Positions 37,590 through 47,256 of a stretch of DNA of 64,000 nucleotides are shown one piece after another. The position numbers and the translations under genes are program-made. Source of the stretch: Marivivens donghaensis (GTDB lineage: Bacteria > Pseudomonadota > Alphaproteobacteria > Rhodobacterales > Rhodobacteraceae). Every line of letters begins with the position of its first letter. Position 1 is the first letter of the stretch. Location: assembly GCF_030410045.1 (NCBI RefSeq), contig NZ_JAUFRA010000009.1, positions 1-64,000 on the forward strand, in the 5' to 3' direction. Below the pieces are notes generated by a model, which was given only the letters and a program-made list of their open reading frames with translations, made no database searches and was not told where the DNA came from.

Positions 37590-38983
37590 TGACCCAAACC
37601 TGTCCCTCTGGCGCGAGTGTTGCCGAAGCTGAAGCGTTCCTCGAAGCGCATCCCGAAATCGAGGCGATTGATATTGTCCTGCACGACTCTAACGGGATCG
37701 GGCGGGGCAAGATCATTCGCCGCCACGAACTGGTGTCGATCTATAAATCGGGTCGTCATATTCCGATTTCGATCCTCGGTCTCGATATATGCGGTGAAGA
37801 TGTCCATGAGACAGGTCTGATCTGGGATCAGGGCGATGGCGATCTGCGGGCGTGGCCTATTCCAGGCACATTGAAGCCGCTCCACAACACCACGCCGCCT
37901 CGGGCCGAGGTGTTCCTGTCGCTTTATGAACTCGACGGTCGTCCGATGACCTCTGACCCGCGCCATGCCTTGCAGCGGCAGGTCGATGCCTTTGCGGCCA
38001 AAGGTTTGAAACCTGCGGGCGCGTTTGAGTTGGAGTTCTTCCTCCTCGACAACGAACGCGACGCCGATGGCAAAGTACGCCCTGCACGTGACGTTTTGGA
38101 TGGTCGGAAATCTAGCGGCAAGACTGAGGTCTATTCCGTCGATCATCTACATGGCATGCTGCCGCTTTTTTCGGACATCTACGCGGGCGCTGAGAAGGCT
38201 GGGATCAAGGCAGAGACCATGATTTCCGAATATGCACCGGGTCAGTATGAACTCACATTGCATTACCGCGAGGATGTGATGCAGGCGGCGGATGACCTTG
38301 TGCGGCTCAAACGGATTGTGCGGCAACAGGCGCGCGCGCATGGGGTCACGGCTTGTTTTATGGCGAAACCGATTGAGGATTACGCAGGCTCCGGCATGCA
38401 TTTCCACGTGTCTTTGCAGGATGATGCGGGCAACAACGTCTTTGCCGAGGAAGAGGGCGAAGGCTGGACCGATACGATCCTCCATGCGATTGGCGGACTG
38501 CGGGCGACGATGGGTGAATCCATGCTAGTCTTTGCGCCGCACCTCAATTCGTGGCGTCGTTTTGCAAACCAAAGCTATGCGCCAGTGTCGACGGCGTGGG
38601 GTGTGAACAACCGCTCTGTCGCGCTTCGCATTCCCGAAGGCGACGTTAAAGCGCGCCGCATTGAACATCGTCCCTCTGGCGTGGATGCGAACCCATATCT
38701 GATTGGGGCGACGGTGCTGGCGGGTATTTTGCACGGGATTGAGAACCGCATTGATCCGGGTCCAGAAACCACGGGCAACGCTTATGACGAGGACCCCGCA
38801 GGTCCGCCGATCCCACGTGATTGGCGCAGTGCGATTGACATGGCGGTGAAATCGGACTTCCTGAAGTGGGCCTTGGGCGAAGACATGCATCGTACCTTTA
38901 CGGCGGTGCGTCAGGCTGAATACGACCGTGTGGCGCGCACCATCAGCAATGTGGATTACGACCTCTATCTTTACACGATCTGA
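37589..38983 (+). CDS. Glutamine synthetase-like (PuuA type) ligase
   Basis: 464 residues. N-terminal beta-grasp region, then the catalytic domain with AFELEFFLLDNE (metal-binding Glu), HFHVSL and RIPEGDVKARRIEHRP. The pattern and length fit gamma-glutamylpolyamine synthetase PuuA and other GlnA-like catabolic enzymes rather than the nitrogen-regulated GlnA, which has an adenylylated tyrosine segment near its end. Coupled by a 1-bp overlap to the aminotransferase gene. Likely links glutamate to an amine using ATP. Confidence 0.88.
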   Translation: MTQTCPSGASVAEAEAFLEAHPEIEAIDIVLHDSNGIGRGKIIRRHELVSIYKSGRHIPISILGLDICGEDVHETGLIWDQGDGDLRAWPIPGTLKPLHNTTPPRAEVFLSLYELDGRPMTSDPRHALQRQVDAFAAKGLKPAGAFELEFFLLDNERDADGKVRPARDVLDGRKSSGKTEVYSVDHLHGMLPLFSDIYAGAEKAGIKAETMISEYAPGQYELTLHYREDVMQAADDLVRLKRIVRQQARAHGVTACFMAKPIEDYAGSGMHFHVSLQDDAGNNVFAEEEGEGWTDTILHAIGGLRATMGESMLVFAPHLNSWRRFANQSYAPVSTAWGVNNRSVALRIPEGDVKARRIEHRPSGVDANPYLIGATVLAGILHGIENRIDPGPETTGNAYDEDPAGPPIPRDWRSAIDMAVKSDFLKWALGEDMHRTFTAVRQAEYDRVARTISNVDYDLYLYTI

Positions 38984-39065
38984 TCGTTTTTAGGTTTCTT
39001 TGTCCTCGATCAAGGTTTATCGGACCCACGCCGCTATGTGGACCGATAGCCAGAGAGGACATGCC

Positions 39066-40724
39066 ATGCCCAAAGATCAGACCCAGACCCGTCGTTCAGA
39101 GCTTTTGATGCCTGCGGGCTCGCTTGAGCGGCTGAAGGTTGCTGTTCTCTATGGGGCCGACGCGGTTTACCTCGGCACGCCCGATATGTCGTTGCGGACG
39201 AAATCAAAGTTCTCGCTTGAGGATGTGAAAGAGGGCGTCGCCTTTGCCCATGCGCATGGTGTGCGGGTCTATCTGACGCTCAACCTCTTCACGCATAACA
39301 AAGACGTCGAAAAGCTAGAGAGCTTTATTGAGACGCTGAAAGACATCCGTCCAGATGGTGTGATCATCGCGGACCCCGGTGTCTTTAACTACGTGCGCAA
39401 ACATGCGCCTGAGCTGAACCTCCATATCTCGACCCAAGCGAACGTGTGTTCATGGCTTACGGTCGATTATTGGAAAGACATGGGCGCCGAACTGGTCGTT
39501 TTGGCCCGTGAAGTCACCTTTGCCGAGATGGAAGAAATCCGCGAAAAATGCCCTGACATCCGCCTAGAGAGCTTTGTTCACGGTGCGATGTGCATGACCT
39601 ATTCGGGCCGCTGCCTGTTGTCGAACTTCATGGCCGAACGCGGCGCGAACCAAGGCAATTGCGCGAACTCCTGTCGTTGGCACTACAAGGTTCACATGAA
39701 GCTCAAGGACGGCACGATCAAAGAATTGCCGCTGACCGAAGAGAACCTCGAACTGTTCGAGTTCGTGTTGGAAGAGGGTGCTCGCCCCGGTGAATTCATG
39801 CCCATCGAAGAGGATTGGCGCGGCTCGTATATCCTGAACTCCAAGGATATGTGCCTCATGCCGAAACTCAACGACTTGCTGCGCATCGGCGTTGATAGCC
39901 TCAAGGTCGAAGGGCGGAACAAAAGCCCGTATTACGTCGCCACCGTTGCCCGTGCGTATCGCCGTGCCATTGATGACTATTACGCCGATCCCGAAAACTG
40001 GTCGCCCGATCAGTATATGGACGAACTCGTCGGTGCGACGAACCGTGGGTTTACCATCGCGTTCCACGAGGGCCGCCTCCAGAACTACGCTCACAACTAT
40101 GACCACACCAAAGCGATGGCACCGTGGGAATTTGCGGGCATGATTACTGAGGTTCGCGAGGACGGTCTGGTGATGAACGTCAAAAACCGTCTCGACGGCG
40201 GCGATGTTCTTGAATTCCTGCCATCCGATCCCAAAGCGGAGCCCGTGCTGTTACGTCTCTACGAATACGAGCTCGCCAATAAACCGGGTGAAATCGCGGA
40301 TTACGTCGTAGGTAGCCGTGGCGATCAGGTCTTTATCCCGTTCACAGCCTTTGACCGCGAAGACCCCGAAGCGATCCGCCGTAATTTCCCTCCGTTCACC
40401 ATTGTGCGCTCCGAGGCCATGCTGACCGACGACGACTGGCGTCGGTTCAAGCTCGATAAAACGGCGCAGAAAATTGAACTGGGGCAGGACGCCTACAAGG
40501 GTGCCTATCGCAATCAGGTCAAAAAACTGCAGGACGCCATCGGCTCTGAGCAGATGGAAAAACGGTCCAAAACCTCGCGCTCTGGTGCGGCGGGCTGCTG
40601 TGGTCGTGGCTGTAACGGGTGTCTGATGTTCTGGAACGACCCCGAATACGCAAAGGCCCGCGAATTGCTCAAGCAAAAGAAAATGGGCGAAATGTTGGAC
40701 CGCGATATGCGGGAAAAAATCTAA
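39066..40724 (+). CDS. U32 peptidase-family protein (tRNA hydroxylation TrhP/YegQ-like)
   Basis: 552 residues from an ATG with GAGAGGA 7 bases upstream. U32 TIM-barrel (ELLMPAGSLERLKVAVLYGADAVYLG, split here as ELLMPAGSLE ... YGADAVYLG), the four-cysteine iron-sulfur region (HGAMCMTYSGRCLLSNF, NCANSC) and the later DSLKVEGRNK. Relatives TrhP and UbiU/V are Fe-S proteins that hydroxylate tRNA or ubiquinone precursors without oxygen. An extra cysteine cluster GCCGRGCNGCLMFW near residue 520 is notable and may bind a second cofactor. Despite the name it is probably not a peptidase. Confidence 0.88.
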   Translation: MPKDQTQTRRSELLMPAGSLERLKVAVLYGADAVYLGTPDMSLRTKSKFSLEDVKEGVAFAHAHGVRVYLTLNLFTHNKDVEKLESFIETLKDIRPDGVIIADPGVFNYVRKHAPELNLHISTQANVCSWLTVDYWKDMGAELVVLAREVTFAEMEEIREKCPDIRLESFVHGAMCMTYSGRCLLSNFMAERGANQGNCANSCRWHYKVHMKLKDGTIKELPLTEENLELFEFVLEEGARPGEFMPIEEDWRGSYILNSKDMCLMPKLNDLLRIGVDSLKVEGRNKSPYYVATVARAYRRAIDDYYADPENWSPDQYMDELVGATNRGFTIAFHEGRLQNYAHNYDHTKAMAPWEFAGMITEVREDGLVMNVKNRLDGGDVLEFLPSDPKAEPVLLRLYEYELANKPGEIADYVVGSRGDQVFIPFTAFDREDPEAIRRNFPPFTIVRSEAMLTDDDWRRFKLDKTAQKIELGQDAYKGAYRNQVKKLQDAIGSEQMEKRSKTSRSGAAGCCGRGCNGCLMFWNDPEYAKARELLKQKKMGEMLDRDMREKI

Positions 40725-40760
40725 GCTGGATTTTCACTTTAGCATTCAAACTTCATTAAG

Positions 40761-40814
40761 CACTTCCCCCTAAGGTCAGGGCCTGCAGATGCGGAAACTT
40801 GGCTTGGGGAAGTG
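40761..40814 (+). promoter_or_regulatory. Inverted repeat that could cover the sugar transferase ribosome site
   Basis: CACTTCCCC (40761-40769) is the exact reverse complement of GGGGAAGTG (40806-40814), which contains the likely ribosome site GGGGA just before the ATG at 40817. If transcribed, the leader could fold and block translation. Confidence 0.4.
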
Positions 40815-40816
40815 TT

Positions 40817-41503
40817 ATGAAATATGCGCCAATCGACAGTGTTTCGGTTCCGTCCTTTCCTGTGAGGCAGGTGTCCCGATATGGCGCGCGTCTCTATCAA
40901 CGCGTCTTTAAGCGGTTGATTGATACGCTGCTCGTCGTGGTGTCCTTGCCGATTGTGGTGCCTGTCATTGCGGTTCTTGCGCTGATCATTCGTCGCGACG
41001 GTGGTCCTGCGTTCTTCGTGCAACCGCGCGTTGGTCTGAATGGAGAGGTATTTCCCTGTTTCAAACTGCGGACAATGCATATCGATGCTGAAGCGCGGTT
41101 GACTGAGATGTGCGCCACCGATCCGATCATTGCCGCGGAATGGCATCGCGATCAAAAGCTCCGCATTGATCCGCGTATCACGAAGGTTGGGTGCTTCTTG
41201 CGGCGGTCCAGCCTCGATGAGTTGCCACAGCTCTTAAACGTCTTGCGCGGTGAGATGAGCATCGTTGGCCCGCGTCCCTTCCTCCCATCCCAAGAGGAAC
41301 TTTATCGTCGCGCAGGCGGTCGCGCCTATTATGCGATGCGTCCTGGCATTACAGGGTCTTGGCAGGTGGCGGGGCGTGGTGACACTCGGTTTGTCGATCG
41401 TGTGGGATTTGATGACTACTACCATTCCCGTCTTAGCTTTAAGGAGGACATGATGATCCTCCTTAAAACGGTCAGCGTCGTCATCAAAAGCACGGGGCGC
41501 TAA
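40817..41503 (+). CDS. Polyprenyl-phosphate sugar transferase (exopolysaccharide-type)
   Basis: 228 residues. One membrane helix (about 25-48, LLVVVSLPIVVPVIAVLALI) and the cytoplasmic catalytic domain of the WcaJ/PglC/ExoY type: VQPRVGLNGEVFPCFKLRTM, then RRSSLDELPQLLNVLRGEMS with IVGPRPFLP, and RPGITGSWQV. It adds the first sugar phosphate to undecaprenyl phosphate in exopolysaccharide or O-unit synthesis. The short ExoY-like form lacks the extra N-terminal helices. No other polysaccharide gene is near. Confidence 0.93.
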   Translation: MKYAPIDSVSVPSFPVRQVSRYGARLYQRVFKRLIDTLLVVVSLPIVVPVIAVLALIIRRDGGPAFFVQPRVGLNGEVFPCFKLRTMHIDAEARLTEMCATDPIIAAEWHRDQKLRIDPRITKVGCFLRRSSLDELPQLLNVLRGEMSIVGPRPFLPSQEELYRRAGGRAYYAMRPGITGSWQVAGRGDTRFVDRVGFDDYYHSRLSFKEDMMILLKTVSVVIKSTGR

Positions 41504-41505
41504 GA

Positions 41506-44500
41506 TTAAGTTTGGTAATTGAGGATCGGTGACAGCCAGCGTTCAGCCTCAGCCAGGCTCATGCCTTTGCGGTTCGCGTAGTCCTCAACTTGATCACGCT
41601 CAACTTTACCAACCCCGAAATAATAGCTCTCTGGATGGCCGATATAGAGGCCAGACACAGAGGCAGCAGGCCACATCGCGTAGCTTTCCGTGAGTGAAAC
41701 ACCTGTCGACGTCTCCGCATCCAACAGCGTCCAGAGCGTCGCTTTTTCTGTGTGATCAGGTTGTGCTGGATAACCGGGAGCAGGGCGGATACCTGCGTAG
41801 GGCTCAGTGATCAGATCGGTCGGGGCATAGTCCTCGGACGCATATCCCCAAAGCTCGGTGCGGACATATTCATGCATCCGCTCGGCAAAGGCTTCGGCAA
41901 AGCGGTCGGCCAGTGCCTTCACCATGATCGACGAATAATTGTCGTGCTTGGCGTCAAACTGAGCCGCGATATCGTCCTCCTCGGGGCCAGCCGTGACAAC
42001 AAATGCACCGACATAGTCGCCAGATGGCGCAACAAAATCAGAGAGCGCGACATTGGGACGACCATCGCGTTTCGCCGTCTGCTGACGCAGCGTGTGAAGC
42101 GTTTGGAGCGGTTCCGCGCGGGTATCATCGGTGAATAGCTGAATGTCGTCACCGATAGACTGCGCGGGCCAGAACCCGACGACAGCCTTTGGCGCAAACC
42201 AGTTTTCATCGATGATTTTTCCCAACATAGCTTGAGCGTCCGCAAAGAGGGATCGTGCCGCGTCACCTTGCTTTGCATCGTCCAGAATAGCCGGATATTG
42301 GCCCTTCAGCTCCCACGTTTGGAAGAACGGCGTCCAGTCGATGTAGTCGGCCAACTCAGCCAGCGACCAGTGATCAAAGACGCGCGTGCCGAGGAAACTT
42401 GGTGTTTTAGCCTCATACCCGCTGAAGTCGATCTTTAACGCGTTGTCGCGGGCCTCCTGCAATGTGATCCGCTTTTTACCGCGTTCACCACGCGCATGTC
42501 GCTCTGCAATGTCAGCGTAATCGGTGCGAGTCGCCTGTTTCACCTCGGCGGCTTTGTCCGACAATAGCGACGACACAACGCCGACTGCGCGGCTGGCGTC
42601 TGTCACATACATCGCCTGACCGCTGGTATATTTCGGCGCGATTTTCACGGCAGTATGAACCTTGGATGTGGTCGCGCCGCCGATCAGCAGGGGGATGGTA
42701 AAGCCCTCCCGCTCCATCTCGGCGGCAACATGTACCATCTCGTCCAGCGACGGTGTGATCAGACCAGACAGCCCGATCACATCGACATTTTCACGCTTTG
42801 CCGTTTCAAGGATTTTCGACGTTGGTACCATCACGCCGAGGTCGATGATTTCGTAGTTGTTGCAGGCCAATACGACGCCAACGATGTTTTTGCCGATGTC
42901 ATGCACATCGCCTTTCACCGTTGCCATGAGGATCTTACCTGCGGCCTCTTGTTTGCCGTCTTTTTCGGCCTCGATGTAGGGCGTCAGAACAGCGACGGCT
43001 TGTTTCATCACGCGGGCCGATTTCACGACTTGGGGGAGGAACATTTTACCCGCCCCAAAGAGATCACCGACTACGTTCATGCCGTCCATCAACGGCCCCT
43101 CAATCACGTCGAGCGGGCGGGTCGCCCGTTGGCGGGCTTCTTCGGTATCGGCCTCAATGAATTCGGTGATGCCATTGACCAAGGCGTGTTCCAGTCGTTT
43201 TTCGACCGAGGCCTCGCGCCAAGACATGTCCTTTTCCTTGGCCTGCGCGCCGCCTTGACCGCGATAGGTCTCGGCAAGTTCCAGCATCCGCTCTGTGGCG
43301 TCAGAACGGCGGTTGAGAACCACATCCTCGCAATGTTCGCGCAATTCGGGGTCGATCTCGGAATAAACAGCGAGCTGCCCCGCGTTCACGATGCCCATGT
43401 CCATGCCGTTTTGAATGGCGTGGTAGAGGAACACGGCATGCATCGCTTCTCGGACGGCCTCGTTTCCGCGGAAGGAAAACGACAGGTTTGATACCCCGCC
43501 CGAGACATGAACATGCGGGCAGGCCTTAGTGATCCGCTTGGTCGCGTTGATGAAATCGACGCCATAATTGTCGTGTTCTTCAATGCCCGTCGCGACCGCA
43601 AAAACGTTCGGGTCAAAGATGATGTCTTCGGGTGGGAAACCGATGTCTTGGGTCAGGATATGATAGGCACGGGTGCAGATTTCGACCTTGCGGTCTTCGG
43701 TATCTGCTTGGCCGCGTTCGTCAAAGGCCATGACGACGACGGCGGCACCATATCGACGACAAAGGGTTGCCTGCTGGCGAAACTGCTCTTCGCCTTCTTT
43801 CATGGAAATCGAATTGACGATGGCCTTGCCTTGAATGCACTTCAGGCCCGCCTCGATCACCTCCCATTTTGAGCTGTCGACCATGATCGGCACGCGGGCG
43901 ATGTCAGGCTCTGCCGCAATCAAGTTCAGGTAATCGACCATCGCTTGTTTACTGTCGATGAGGCCCTCATCCATGTTGATGTCGATGATCTGCGCACCGT
44001 TTTCGACCTGCTGGCGGGCGACGTCCAAGGCTGCGGTGTAATCCGCTGCCGTGATCAATTTGCGAAACTTCGCCGACCCCGTGACGTTTGTCCTCTCGCC
44101 CACATTCACGAACGGAATGTCGTTGGTTAGGGTAAACGGCTCTAGCCCAGAGAGACGCATGAGCGGTTCAACGGTCGGGATCGTGCGGGGCGCGTAGCCT
44201 TTGACTGCCTCAGCAATGGCGCGGATGTGGTCAAAGGTCGACCCACAGCACCCGCCGACGATGTTCAACAGCCCTTCTTTTGCAAAGCCTTCGATTTGGG
44301 CCGCCATCTGTTCGGGCGTTTCATCATATTCACCAAACTCATTGGGGAGGCCCGCGTTCGGGTAGGCGCAAATGCGGGTGTCGGCAACGTTCGACAATTC
44401 TGCCAAATGTTCACGCATCGCATTGGCGCCGAGCGCACAGTTCAGCCCGATGGTAAAGGGCCGGGCATGACGCAGCGAATGCCAGAACGCCGTCGGCGTC

Positions 44501-45201
44501 TGTCCCGAAAGCGTACGCCCTGACAAGTCAGTGATCGTGCCTGAAATCATGACGGGCAGGATGATGCCTTTCGCCTCAAACACTACCTCAGCGGCAAAAA
44601 CCGCAGCTTTGGCGTTTAGGGTATCAAAGATCGTTTCGATCAGAATGATGTCCGCGCCGCCGTCGATCAGCCCATGGATTTGCTGAGCATAGGCAACACG
44701 CAAATCATCAAACGAAACAGCGCGATAGCCGGGGTTGTTCACATCAGGGCTAATGCTCGCTGTTCTATTCGTCGGACCAACAGCGCCCGCAACAAACCGA
44801 GGCTTCCCATCAATCGCCGTCGCGCGGTCCACCGCCTTGCGCGCCAAACGTGCGCCGGCCACGTTCAGATCATAGACCTTATCCTCGAGCCCGTAATCCG
44901 CCTGCGCGATGGTGGTAGATGAGAACGTATTGGTCTCTGCAATATCGGCCCCAGCCATCGCATATTGAAAGTGAATTTCCTCAACCGCGTTCGGTTGCGT
45001 GAGGTTCAACAGGTCATTGTTGCCCTGTTGCGGCTTGTCCGAATGGATGTGGCACCCGCAACCGCCATGCCCCGTGAAATCCCCTTCAACAAGGCCGAGC
45101 TTTTGGATCTGTGTCCCCATAGCGCCGTCCAGAATAAGGATGCGGTCACGGGCTGCGGTGGTAAGGCTGTCAAAAATAGGCGAACGAACTGGTTTGGTCA
45201 T
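41506..45201 (-). CDS. metH: Cobalamin-dependent methionine synthase
   Basis: 1231 residues, the full single-chain length. It transfers the methyl group from methyltetrahydrofolate to homocysteine through cobalamin. Homocysteine domain with zinc ligands (late GGCCGST, about residue 315), pterin-binding domain (about 360-620), cobalamin domain with DVHDIGKNIV (the His ligates cobalt), and SAM-dependent reactivation domain with RPAPGYPAQPDHTEK near the C-terminus. All four modules are present, unlike split or reactivation-less forms of some relatives. No SAM or SAH riboswitch was recognised upstream. Confidence 0.97.
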   Translation of the reverse strand: MTKPVRSPIFDSLTTAARDRILILDGAMGTQIQKLGLVEGDFTGHGGCGCHIHSDKPQQGNNDLLNLTQPNAVEEIHFQYAMAGADIAETNTFSSTTIAQADYGLEDKVYDLNVAGARLARKAVDRATAIDGKPRFVAGAVGPTNRTASISPDVNNPGYRAVSFDDLRVAYAQQIHGLIDGGADIILIETIFDTLNAKAAVFAAEVVFEAKGIILPVMISGTITDLSGRTLSGQTPTAFWHSLRHARPFTIGLNCALGANAMREHLAELSNVADTRICAYPNAGLPNEFGEYDETPEQMAAQIEGFAKEGLLNIVGGCCGSTFDHIRAIAEAVKGYAPRTIPTVEPLMRLSGLEPFTLTNDIPFVNVGERTNVTGSAKFRKLITAADYTAALDVARQQVENGAQIIDINMDEGLIDSKQAMVDYLNLIAAEPDIARVPIMVDSSKWEVIEAGLKCIQGKAIVNSISMKEGEEQFRQQATLCRRYGAAVVVMAFDERGQADTEDRKVEICTRAYHILTQDIGFPPEDIIFDPNVFAVATGIEEHDNYGVDFINATKRITKACPHVHVSGGVSNLSFSFRGNEAVREAMHAVFLYHAIQNGMDMGIVNAGQLAVYSEIDPELREHCEDVVLNRRSDATERMLELAETYRGQGGAQAKEKDMSWREASVEKRLEHALVNGITEFIEADTEEARQRATRPLDVIEGPLMDGMNVVGDLFGAGKMFLPQVVKSARVMKQAVAVLTPYIEAEKDGKQEAAGKILMATVKGDVHDIGKNIVGVVLACNNYEIIDLGVMVPTSKILETAKRENVDVIGLSGLITPSLDEMVHVAAEMEREGFTIPLLIGGATTSKVHTAVKIAPKYTSGQAMYVTDASRAVGVVSSLLSDKAAEVKQATRTDYADIAERHARGERGKKRITLQEARDNALKIDFSGYEAKTPSFLGTRVFDHWSLAELADYIDWTPFFQTWELKGQYPAILDDAKQGDAARSLFADAQAMLGKIIDENWFAPKAVVGFWPAQSIGDDIQLFTDDTRAEPLQTLHTLRQQTAKRDGRPNVALSDFVAPSGDYVGAFVVTAGPEEDDIAAQFDAKHDNYSSIMVKALADRFAEAFAERMHEYVRTELWGYASEDYAPTDLITEPYAGIRPAPGYPAQPDHTEKATLWTLLDAETSTGVSLTESYAMWPAASVSGLYIGHPESYYFGVGKVERDQVEDYANRKGMSLAEAERWLSPILNYQT

Positions 45202-45290
45202 TAAGGTATCCTTTGCTTGCGCGGGTGATACCTGCCACCGTTCGATTAGTGAAATTCAAGATCATCAAGAAGATTATGAATTTCGCGTGG

Positions 45291-45887
45291 TTAATGCCGT
45301 GCGGCGTCCCATAGGGCAAAGTCCGCTGCATTTGTATGCCGCAAGAGTGCTTCGACCTCTGGCAGCAGCGATACTTCCATTCGCGGCGACACGTTCAACT
45401 CTTTCAATTCGAGCTTCACATTCAACCGTGTTTCAAGGAATTCGATGAGCTTTGGTTGGGCTTCATATCGGAACACGTAATCGCATTTGGTCGGGCCGTT
45501 GTTCGCCGCGAGGAATTTGGCCTGTGAGCCGACATTGGCAAACGGCGCGGGCTTTTCTTCACAATATTCGACGACGAACTCATCAAACGTCATGCCGCGT
45601 GTGCTGTTCTTGCTCCCAACCAGATCGTCGCGATTGCGGTATCGATACCAGCTCGAAAGCCAATCAATCGGATGACGGACGACAGCGACGGTTTGCAGGC
45701 CCTCGGCGCCAGCCTTTTCCAGCATCGGCAGAACAAACCGTTTGTAGCGGTAGTAGGGCGTATGTTTGAGAATCGGTGGATCGCGGAAAACGGCTTGGGC
45801 ACGCGGCGCGAGTGCCCCCTCAATCGCCGTTGTGCCCGTCTTTGGCACGGCCAGAAAAACAAGCTTTTCGTTCCAGAAAACAAGCAT
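45291..45887 (-). CDS. Sulfotransferase-family protein
   Basis: About 198 residues. The 5'-phosphosulfate loop is FLAVPKTGTTAIEGAL and the 3'-phosphate loop VVRHPIDWLSSWYR, as in PAPS-dependent sulfotransferases of the small bacterial type. Acceptor unknown. The ATG at 45887 gives the usual short N-terminus; GTG at 45905 is possible, but neither has a strong ribosome site. Divergent from recA across a promoter with a LexA box, so it may be close to SOS control. Confidence 0.8.
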   Translation of the reverse strand: MLVFWNEKLVFLAVPKTGTTAIEGALAPRAQAVFRDPPILKHTPYYRYKRFVLPMLEKAGAEGLQTVAVVRHPIDWLSSWYRYRNRDDLVGSKNSTRGMTFDEFVVEYCEEKPAPFANVGSQAKFLAANNGPTKCDYVFRYEAQPKLIEFLETRLNVKLELKELNVSPRMEVSLLPEVEALLRHTNAADFALWDAARH

Positions 45888-46005
45888 ATCGACGCAAAAT
45901 CCCACTCTCGGTTTGGATGTAAACTACTCTTTAATCTCTCGCGAATGAAAGTAGCCCAAGAAAATAATTCTTGAAATGTTCTCTTTTTGATCTCATAACG
46001 AATGA

Positions 46006-46020
46006 GAACAAGAGGCGAAC
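46006..46020. promoter_or_regulatory. LexA (SOS) box upstream of recA
   Basis: GAAC-N7-GAAC, the direct-repeat LexA site of alphaproteobacteria, lies 50 bp before the recA start. It is expected to make recA DNA-damage inducible. It also lies in the shared region with the divergent sulfotransferase gene. Confidence 0.9.
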
Positions 46021-46070
46021 AAAGGCAATGATTGCCGCACCCCTCACGGTGTGAAATAAGGATCGCAAAG

Positions 46071-47144
46071 ATGGCAATGGCAGATATTTTGAGCATGACT
46101 GACAAGAAAACCGCCGATAAGCAAAAGGCGTTGGAATCCGCACTGGCCCAGATCGAACGTCAGTTCGGCAAAGGGTCTATCATGAAGCTCGGCAAGGATA
46201 GCCCTGTCCAAGAGATTGAGGCGACATCGACTGGCTCGCTTGGCCTCGATATCGCGCTCGGGATTGGCGGTCTGCCCAAGGGGCGGATCATCGAAATCTA
46301 TGGGCCTGAATCGTCGGGTAAGACCACGCTGACCCTTCATGCGATTGCAGAAGAACAGAAAAAGGGCGGTGTTTGTGCATTCGTCGACGCCGAGCATGCT
46401 CTGGACCCGATCTACGCGAAAAAACTCGGCGTTGATCTGGACGAACTTCTGATTTCGCAGCCTGATACGGGTGAACAAGCACTGGAGATCGTCGATACCC
46501 TCGTACGTTCTGGCGCTGTGTCGATGGTCGTCGTCGATTCGGTTGCGGCTTTGACGCCGAAGTCCGAACTCGAAGGTGACATGGGCGACAGCAACGTGGG
46601 TGTTCATGCGCGTTTGATGTCTCAGGCGATGCGCAAACTCACAGGATCGATCTCAAAATCGAATTGTATGGTGATCTTCATCAACCAAATCCGGATGAAG
46701 ATCGGCGTCATGTTCGGTTCGCCCGAAACCACAACGGGCGGTAACGCTCTTAAATTCTACGCCTCCGTTCGCCTCGACATCCGTCGTATTGGCGCGATCA
46801 AAGACCGTGATGAAGTGGTCGGTAACTCGACCCGCGTTAAAGTCGTAAAAAACAAGGTAGCTCCGCCGTTCAAGCAGGTTGAATTCGACATTATGTATGG
46901 CGAGGGGATTTCTAAAACGGGCGAACTTCTGGACCTTGGTGTGAAAGCTGGCGTTGTTGAAAAGTCTGGCGCTTGGTTCTCTTACGGGGATGAACGGATC
47001 GGCCAGGGCCGTGAAAACTCTAAAACCTTCCTTAAAGAAAATCCGCAGATCGCTCTCGAAATCGAAGACAAAATTCGCGCCGCGCATGGTCTCGATTTCC
47101 ACATGGATGACAATGACAGCGACGATGATCTCGTCGAGATGTAA
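46071..47144 (+). CDS. recA: Recombinase A
   Basis: 357 residues from an ATG with AAGGA 8 bases upstream. ATP-dependent strand-exchange and SOS co-protease. Walker A GPESSGKTT (78-86), EHALDP, DSVAALTPK, the DNA-binding MRKLTGSISKSN loop and the GGNALKFYASVRLD segment are all present, with an acidic tail ending DNDSDDDLVEM. LexA box upstream, terminator downstream. Confidence 0.98.
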   Translation: MAMADILSMTDKKTADKQKALESALAQIERQFGKGSIMKLGKDSPVQEIEATSTGSLGLDIALGIGGLPKGRIIEIYGPESSGKTTLTLHAIAEEQKKGGVCAFVDAEHALDPIYAKKLGVDLDELLISQPDTGEQALEIVDTLVRSGAVSMVVVDSVAALTPKSELEGDMGDSNVGVHARLMSQAMRKLTGSISKSNCMVIFINQIRMKIGVMFGSPETTTGGNALKFYASVRLDIRRIGAIKDRDEVVGNSTRVKVVKNKVAPPFKQVEFDIMYGEGISKTGELLDLGVKAGVVEKSGAWFSYGDERIGQGRENSKTFLKENPQIALEIEDKIRAAHGLDFHMDDNDSDDDLVEM

Positions 47145-47161
47145 TGGATCAAATTCTGACG

Positions 47162-47189
47162 AAAGGCCGCTCTTTTGGGCGGCCTTTTT
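47162..47189 (+). terminator. Rho-independent terminator of recA
   Basis: AAAGGCCGC and GCGGCCTTT form a 9-bp stem with an 8-nt loop, running into TTTTT; 17 bp after the recA stop. Confidence 0.88.
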
Positions 47190-47256
47190 CATTGGGCTTT
47201 ACGCGGAGTAGATGGAGGGGTATTCCACCACGGACACTTTGAATTCAAGGACCGCC

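Noticed and set aside
45202..45290. Possible SAM or SAH riboswitch upstream of metH
   Set aside because: No conserved core of these riboswitches found. Only a short GGTATC/GATACC repeat near the ribosome site is present, too weak to call.
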